Shown: positions 57,702-64,000 of the stretch, piece by piece
How the letters are laid out: each line of letters starts with the position of its first letter
Numbering within the stretch: the first letter of the stretch is position 1
DNA from: Impatiens glandulifera
Taxonomy: Eukaryota; Streptophyta; Magnoliopsida; Ericales; Balsaminaceae
NCBI RefSeq assembly: GCF_907164915.1
Contig: NC_061869.1
Span: forward strand, 11,864,221 to 11,928,220
Length of the DNA: 64,000 nt
Direction of reading: 5' to 3'
The notes under the pieces: generated by a model
What the model saw: the letters and a program-made list of their open reading frames with translations, nothing else
The model's database searches: none
Told to the model about the DNA's origin: nothing
Program-made: the position numbers and the translations under genes

Positions 57702-57840
57702 ATAATAAAGCATGACAAAAAGCTAAAATAAAAGTTTCTCAAAATGAGTTCAAAAAACCCCCTTCCTAATTATAATAAAGCATGACAAAAAGCTAAAATA
57801 AAAGTTTCTCAAAATGAGTTCAAAAAACCCCCTCCTAATT
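57702..57840 (-). repeat. 70-bp tandem duplication at the GH3 3' end
   Basis: Two adjacent copies (57702-57771, 57772-57840) with one extra C/T difference. The copy next to the gene contains the stop codon of the glucan hydrolase, so the duplicated unit spans stop codon and proximal 3' UTR. Confidence 0.95.
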
Positions 57841-60800
57841 AGCCTTAATAGGCTTAGTGGTGAGACCAAATCCAAATGGGTAGAGAGGATCATATTTTTC
57901 ATCCCCTACATTCATAGGTAGTTGCTCAACCGTCCTAAACCAAGTCCTCGGAAGCTTTCCGGTAAATCCATAGTCCCCAAACAAGACATCGGCAACACCC
58001 TGCCCTTCCGATCCTGGCAGCCAAGCCGCAACCAAGGCATCCATCTGATGAACCAACGGTTCAATTACTACCGGTCTACCCGTAACAAGAACCACAACGC
58101 ACTTGACTGCCCCACAAACGTTTTGTAATGTGTTTAATCCTTGTTCGGGGATCGTCAAATTCAAACTGTCCCCTTGAGTCTCGGCATAGGGTGGCTCTCC
58201 AATCACAACGATCGCGTACGTGAAATTGTTGTTCTCAACAAACTTTATATCTGAAACGTCCTCTTGGTAGACAACTTCGGTATCCTTATCGACAGTGTTC
58301 TTTATTGCGGTCAAGATAGTTGTACCTAAAACATCCCACAAGATAGCCAAGAAAATACATAGTTATAATTAAGTGTATGAAGATTAATGATGTCCCTAAA
58401 TACTAGAACTTTATCAAAAGAGTTATCAACATGAATAGTTTAATGAATTTGGAAGGAAAGAAACTCAAGAGTTTTGGGGAGCATGAATAGAATGATAAAA
58501 TAAATATGAACAAAGATTGAAGAATGTGTAATTGTTCAAAGTGGAAATCAAGTAAATTAACAAATCCCTTTAAAATTGTCACAATAAGTTAAATAAAAAA
58601 ATGGTTAAAAAGTATTGTATATGTAACTTTAAGTAATAGTTTCGTATTTTAAATTCGTCTACTTGTATAATAAAAGTAATTTCAATTCCTCTTAAAATAA
58701 ACAAAATTTATTGTGGCTGAGTTAGTGTGTATGAGAAAATAGGTACCGTCGGTTTGATTGTTTCCGCTAACTCCTTGCCACTCGATCGACCAACCACCGC
58801 ATTGATTTCCGAGATTGTGTGCATGTGTTCCGGCTACAAGAATTTTTGTTGCCTTCTTTGGGAGTGGCAAGAGGGGTTCATCTGTAGCTTCACCATTCTT
58901 CAAAAGTACTAGGCTTTTCCTAACAGCTTCCCTGGCCAATTCTCTATGCTCTTTACATCCCAGATATTTGACAAAGCTAGTATCAGCAAATGGCTCTTCA
59001 AACAAGCCCATCACAAATTTGACTCGTAAAATTCTTCTAACCGCATCGTTAATTCGGCTCATGGGTATGTAATTTGTATTCACCAAAGTGGTTAATCCGT
59101 CAATGAACTCGGTGTAGTTGAAAGGAACCATAATCTATAACATGTTCATTAATTTCAGTAAGAATTTGAAATTAGATAATATTAATATGTTTTTTTTTAG
59201 CTTATTTGCTAAAAAAAACATTCATTTTGTGTAACATCAAAACCAATAATATTAGTTATAAAAATGTTCAATCAAAATGAATTTCATCTTTTAATTTGAC
59301 AATTTTGAAAAGTGTTTGTGATTGTAACAAAATAATAATTCCCAAATAAGTATAAATAAAAGGAATAATAATAATATAATATTAACCATGTCAATGCCAG
59401 CACCAACTCCAGCTAAAATAGAGTATGTGTAGTTTGCATGAGCTGGAGTTGATATCCGATCAATTCCCTGCCAATCTGAAATGACAAAACCCTGAAAAAG
59501 AAGAAGATAAAATTTGTATTCAATTTTCAATGTAAAATCTCAACGAAGATATCGAGGTTTAGGAACATATCTTACCCTGAAACGCAACGTATTCTTGAGA
59601 AAACCGCTGATGAGTTCTTTGTGTTCGTGCATCTTTACCCCGTTCCAGCTCGAATAAGAAATCATTACGGTTGATACACCATTAATAATAGAGTTGTAAT
59701 AGCCTGGCATGTGAATGCGAAGCAAGCCGTGCCTATCGATCACCGTGTTATTCTCATTGATTCCCTTGGTCGTTCCTCCATCGCCCACAAAGTGTTTCGC
59801 ACATGCAGCCACTTTGTCCCTAACCAATATAGGTGACATTTTTATTAAGTACTTGAAGAATAAATTATTATGATACTTATATTAAATATGGTAGTTTATT
59901 GAAAATTCACATCATGTCATAGAAACAAAACAAAAATAAGTATCAAGAAAAATAAGAGATCAAAATTCGAAAACTTAGTGTTACACTATAACATTTCCGG
60001 TCCCATGCAATGCTTTTAACATAACTTACCTGCCACCAAGATAAGGGACACCCTTTCCAACAGTAGAAGGTTGTTCTCCTTGTAATCCCAATATAATAGA
60101 TGTCATTTTTTGAACCACTTTATGATCTTCGCTATAACTCTCGAAACATCGTCCCCATCTCGGATCCCTACAAACCTGTCATGAACAAAGACATGTATAC
60201 ATTTCAAATCATAAAGGGAAAATTCAAAACCATTGACATTTGTTTTCTTTATTTTCCTTTTGGTTCTTACCGCAATACAAGGTGCAAATGCATATTGGAT
60301 GCCGGTCGCTCTAACCTCCAGAGCAGTCGCCGCTCCAATTCTCTTAACCAAGTCAGGATCCCTAGTAGCATGAACATATAGAGCTAATCAAGCAATTAAA
60401 GTTTTATTTTTTTTTACTACTAGGAAAGTATTTTATAGTTTTATTTTATGTGAGTTTTATGACAATATAAAAATATTTTGTGAAACATTAAGACCAATCA
60501 TGTTAATTAGAAAAAGCTAATCACAATTGTAAATTTAATTGTGACAACGACACTAACACGAAAAAATGACAGTTTTCAAGTAACCTCAATGAATAAACTG
60601 CGGATTTACTTACCTAGTAGCTCCAAGCCCAACATTATGAGGAAAAAGTGTGGCTTTATAGATATTATTATTGCCATGAACCGCATCAATTCCATAAACC
60701 ATAGGAATCCCAAGACGAGTAGCCATTGAACCATTCTGAAATTCATTCACCATGTTTATCCATACTTGAGGCGATGCCTGTTTAGCTGGAACACTGCCTC

Positions 60801-61104
60801 CACCACTCAAAACACTTCCTGAAAAAAATAAATAAAAAATTAATAATCATTCAATATTAAGTTTATGAGTTATAATTAAATAAGTATTACCAATGAAGTA
60901 GTTCTTCATTACATCTGTTGAAGCAACAGATCTGTCGATTTGCACCATCTGGCCGATTTTTTCTTCTAAAGTCATTCTGTCCATTAAATCTTTTAATCGA
61001 ATATTTAACGGTTCTTTAGGATCTTTGTATTTGATATGATCTGCAGTTGCTATGACCCATGTTGCCAAAAACCCTAAAAACAAAAATGTGATGTTCCTCC
61101 CCAT
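57835..61104 (-). CDS. glycoside hydrolase family 3 beta-glucosidase / beta-D-glucan exohydrolase
   Basis: Eight exons with consistent phases: 61104-60891, 60818-60614, 60361-60271, 60175-60030, 59819-59576, 59491-59387, 59134-58747 and 58325-57835, giving 627 residues. A signal peptide ([20 protein letters not shown]) suggests secretion to the apoplast. The GH3 N-terminal barrel begins [20 protein letters not shown] and contains [35 protein letters not shown] (about 227-235) and the nucleophile Asp306 in [12 protein letters not shown]. The C-terminal domain has LVLLKNGE and PYAETQGD, where Glu513 is the likely acid/base by analogy with barley ExoI, then [15 protein letters not shown] and YPFGFGL. 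Length and both catalytic residues are normal. Expected role: removal of glucose from cell-wall beta-glucans. No damage was seen. Confidence 0.95.
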
Positions 61105-61184
61105 TTCCTAGCTTCTTCAATCTATCAATAAAAAACCTTAATTATATATGAAACTTAATTATATGGAAAGAGGTGAAGAAAGTA

Positions 61185-61202
61185 TACATCTATATATATT
61201 AC
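61185..61202 (-). promoter_or_regulatory. candidate TATA box of the GH3 gene
   Basis: The minus strand reads TAGTAATATATATAGATG about 90 bases upstream of the ATG at 61104, a plausible TATA position. The region is AT-rich, so chance is possible. Confidence 0.4.
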
Positions 61203-61235
61203 TAAAGAGAGTGAGTGAGAGAGAAAATAGGTGAA

Positions 61236-61632
61236 TAAGTAAATGTGTACTTTGTCTAAACAATAACTACCACATATAATTATTGATATTAGGGTCTAAA
61301 CCGATAAATACCATATATACCAACATGTTTATTGGGTTTAATTTTATAGAAAATAGTTATGGATAATATTATTAAACTTTTTAAGTAAATGTGTTTACTT
61401 TGTCTAAACAATAACTACCACATATAATTATTGATATTAGGGTCTAAACGGATAAATACCATATATAATATTATTAAACTTTTTAAGTAAATGTGTTTAC
61501 TTTGTCTAAACAATAACTACCACATATAATTATTGATATTAGGGTCTAAACGGATAAATACTATATATACCAGCATGTTTATTGGGTCTAATTTATAGAA
61601 AATAGTTGTGGATAATATTATTAAACTTTTTA
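61236..61632. repeat. three-copy tandem repeat upstream of GH3
   Basis: Units starting AAGTAAATGTGT and containing CTTTGTCTAAACAATAACTA and TTGATATTAGGGTCTAAAC occur at about 61237, 61383 and 61485. The middle unit lacks about 45 bases present in the outer two. It lies directly in the GH3 promoter region. Confidence 0.9.
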
Positions 61633-61874
61633 TATAAATGTAATTAATATATACATATATATTATCATGCATTGAATTAATCAATTAAATATAACATAAT
61701 TCATTATATTGATCCATTTAAAATTGTATATTTGATTCGCAATATAGGAGGTTAGAAGAATATAGTAGGGATATATACATAATATTCACAATAAAATAGG
61801 GCAATTTTCAATTAGTGAGACACATAATTGATAATACATATATAAATGAGAGTATTCATATTTCATATACTTTC

Positions 61875-62190
61875 AAGAAATATCTTAACTAACAAAAGTC
61901 TTAATGAAAATTCAAATCTCATTAGTTCAATTTTCAATTAAAAACTTTTTAGTTGAGATAATGCTAACTTCATTAAAAAAATGGGAAAAAAAGTGAAAAA
62001 AAAACAAGATATGCATGATAACTACCACATATGATGAAGAAATATCTTAATTAACAATAGTCTTAATGAAAATTCAAATCTCATTGAGTTCAATTTTCAA
62101 TTAAAAACTTTTTAGTTGAGATAATGCTAACTTCATTAAAAAATGTGGAAAAAAAAACAAGATATGCATGATAACTACCACATATGATGA
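61875..62190. repeat. two-copy tandem repeat of about 161 bp
   Basis: AAGAAATATCTTAAYTAACA starts both copies (61875 and 62036) and ATAACTACCACATATGATGA ends both. Copies differ by a few bases and A-run length. Confidence 0.9.
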
Positions 62191-62225
62191 GAGTTGTTCT
62201 TTTTGAAGGTGAAAATGGAGTGGTA
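62191..62225 (-). pseudogene. scrap of RabGAP exon 6
   Basis: GAGTTGTTCTTTTTGAAGGT, then GAAAATGGAGTG, matches the start of the homologous stretch in copy C (about 52985) and, inverted, the PFSLPKEQ part of exon 6 (about 1865-1900). Only about 35 bases, so it counts only with the other copies. Confidence 0.45.
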
Positions 62226-62232
62226 TAGAGGA

Positions 62233-63012
62233 AACCTGTATAATAAGAACACACATTATCAAATATACAACTGGATATATATGTAAATAATTATATATAT
62301 ATTTGTTGAAAACATATATATATATATATATCTTTTTTTATTAATTAAGTGACTACACTTCCACTTTCAAAATTTAAAAATTCAGATCTAAATTTAAAAA
62401 ATATTATTTATGCATTAATTAAATATAAATTGTTTATGCAAGGGTACACTTGAGAATCATAAGAAGGGAAGAAGAAACGTGTAAATACATTGTTTTCGAT
62501 AGCAGTACAAACCTTCAAACTTTGAGACGAATTCCTACAACCAAGCTGAACTGGACACTTGGTTGGAATTGTAAGATCAATTTTACAGAAAATCATTTGT
62601 TTTGTTTTTTTTGAGAATTTTTAATAAAATAATGTTAAGTCGTTTTTTCAAAATATATATATATATATATATAATTATATAAATTTAATTTATAAATATA
62701 AATTTATTTTATTTATGTTAAATTGAAATCATAATTAAATTATTAAATTTTAAAATTATAAAATTAAATCATAAAAACTTAAATAAAGTTGGTTAATAAA
62801 TCTTAAAATAGTAAAATTTAATAAAATTTTAAGATGAAATCCAAATTTTAATTGTTATTATTAAATCATTTTATTTTTTCTACTCATGAATAACAAATTT
62901 ACCCTTTTAATTTTTTTGGGATGAATGACAAATTTATGCTTTAATTTTTTTATTGGGATGAAATTAACATAATAAAGTTTTTGTCTATGTTTTTGAATAA
63001 GATATCCAAAAA

Positions 63013-63076
<64 letters not shown>

Positions 63077-63941
63077 CAGAGCTTAAATAATAATATTATA
63101 TAATTAAATATGATTATATACTTATTATTATTATGTAATTTAATATATTTATTTATTTAATATAACTTTAATTTTTCTCTTTTTAATAATTATGAGGAAG
63201 AGTAAGATAACGTTTATATACCAAATTAAATTAACAAATGTAACAATGAGCAAATAATATCCAATAGAACTTAAGTTGTATGGTAGACTCTCTATTTGTT
63301 TAACTTGTGGGTTTTATTGATTCTACCCAATTTTTATTTTTGTTTTGTGATGGTATTTATTCATAAGGTAATTAGTTGAGCCCACTAAAACTAATAAAGA
63401 GTGAGTATAAACATGTAGTGATTAGGGTTAGTAGATTATAATTGAAAATTGAAGCTTTCAAACCTTATTATTTAACATATTTTCTATCTAAGTCTTATTT
63501 CCTAATTCCTTGATCACATTCTTATCTATCATCTCCATCTTGATTTATTTTTACTAGTTTTAACAATCACTCAGATATATCAAAACAATTGTTTTGATTT
63601 AAAAAAAAAACTAATATAAGTGAAATTCTATACTTACATTGCATATTCTGACAAATCTCCACGCCATCCCAAGTAAGTGTAAATTGAAAAATCGTCATAA
63701 ACATTTCATCCTAATTTATGACTTTTGATCGAATCCGATAAGTTCAACAAAGCTCTACTCATTGAACGACGTCCACAAATCGTCTCTAGATTCAGATCTC
63801 ATTCAAATAGACATTTCAACCAAGAAACAAATTTGAGTGATTAATTATTATTACTAGGAAATAAAAAGGAGAAAGTCACAAGATTAACAAAACCTAACAA
63901 ACTATGACCATGCCCATTTCATGTTAAACCAAACTAACTTT

Positions 63942-63976
<35 letters not shown>

Positions 63977-64000
63977 TCTTAGCAATTAGTATTTTCTTTA
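62233..64000. other. AT-rich spacer to the window end
   Basis: No gene recognised. A minus-strand frame at 62596-62408 (KIDLTIPTKCPVQLGCRNSS) has a somewhat coding look and a possible donor after QSLK, but no known match; it may be an exon scrap. TA runs lie at about 62650-62672 and 63946-63972. Confidence 0.4.
63016..63074. repeat. (TA)n microsatellite
   Basis: About 28 TA units. Confidence 0.95.

Noticed and set aside
57922..59072. + strand frames over the GH3 gene
   Set aside because: Shadows of minus-strand GH3 exons 7-8, which carry clear domain motifs and splice phases.
1..64000. tRNA, rRNA or organelle-derived DNA
   Set aside because: I looked for tRNA B-box/cloverleaf patterns and rRNA-like GC-rich blocks and found only SINE-like or primer-site traces; nothing supports an RNA gene.

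Overview
The window is nuclear DNA of a flowering plant. It has intron-split genes, AT-rich spacers, plant gene families (a TBC RabGAP, an F-box protein, a P-class PPR protein, an apoplastic GH3 glucan hydrolase) and a thick layer of plant transposons. One retroelement-borne protein family, at 23.9-27.4 kb and again at 47.7-48.2 kb, is one I associate from memory with Lamiales genomes such as Gesneriaceae. A eudicot is likely; Lamiales is an inference that a database search would settle.

Layout. 1-9 kb is gene space on the + strand: the 3' exons of a TBC-domain RabGAP (65-2455), an F-box gene (2938-4131) and a PPR gene (7556-8995, with a probable 5'-UTR intron). 9-13 kb is spacer with a decayed pogo/Tigger element (11280-12775). 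13-45.7 kb is a nest of transposons built on two decayed Ty3/Gypsy (Tat/Ogre-like) elements. Gypsy 1 carries a MULE-like element in its LTR (16398-18971) and an LTR element with an exact 5-bp target duplication inside its gag-protease region (23352-29940). Gypsy 2 carries an 830-bp hAT-type element (32385-33214) and a 5.6-kb CACTA element (37567-43190) that holds a copy of a 3-hydroxyisobutyryl-CoA hydrolase gene. 45.75-51.1 kb is a minus-strand Ty1/Copia element of the same lineage as the 23-30 kb element. 51.6-53.2 kb holds three broken, intron-containing copies of the RabGAP exons from the window start, in reverse orientation. 54.3-55.8 kb is a second, very decayed Copia. 57.8-61.1 kb is an intact eight-exon GH3 gene on the minus strand, and the rest is AT-rich spacer with tandem duplications.

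The genes do not form a pathway. The coherent story is the transposon nest. Target duplications and restored reading frames show which element entered which. Several elements carry host gene pieces, and three unrelated elements carry minisatellites whose units are short palindromes. The most unusual item is the Copia lineage with an extra 3' reading frame. That frame has its own conserved upstream TATA region and encodes a protein with a conserved N-terminal domain, a coiled coil and an RGG-rich tail. In one copy almost everything except this 3' module and the LTR has been deleted. All exon borders, target duplications and homologies were read by eye; no database search was run.
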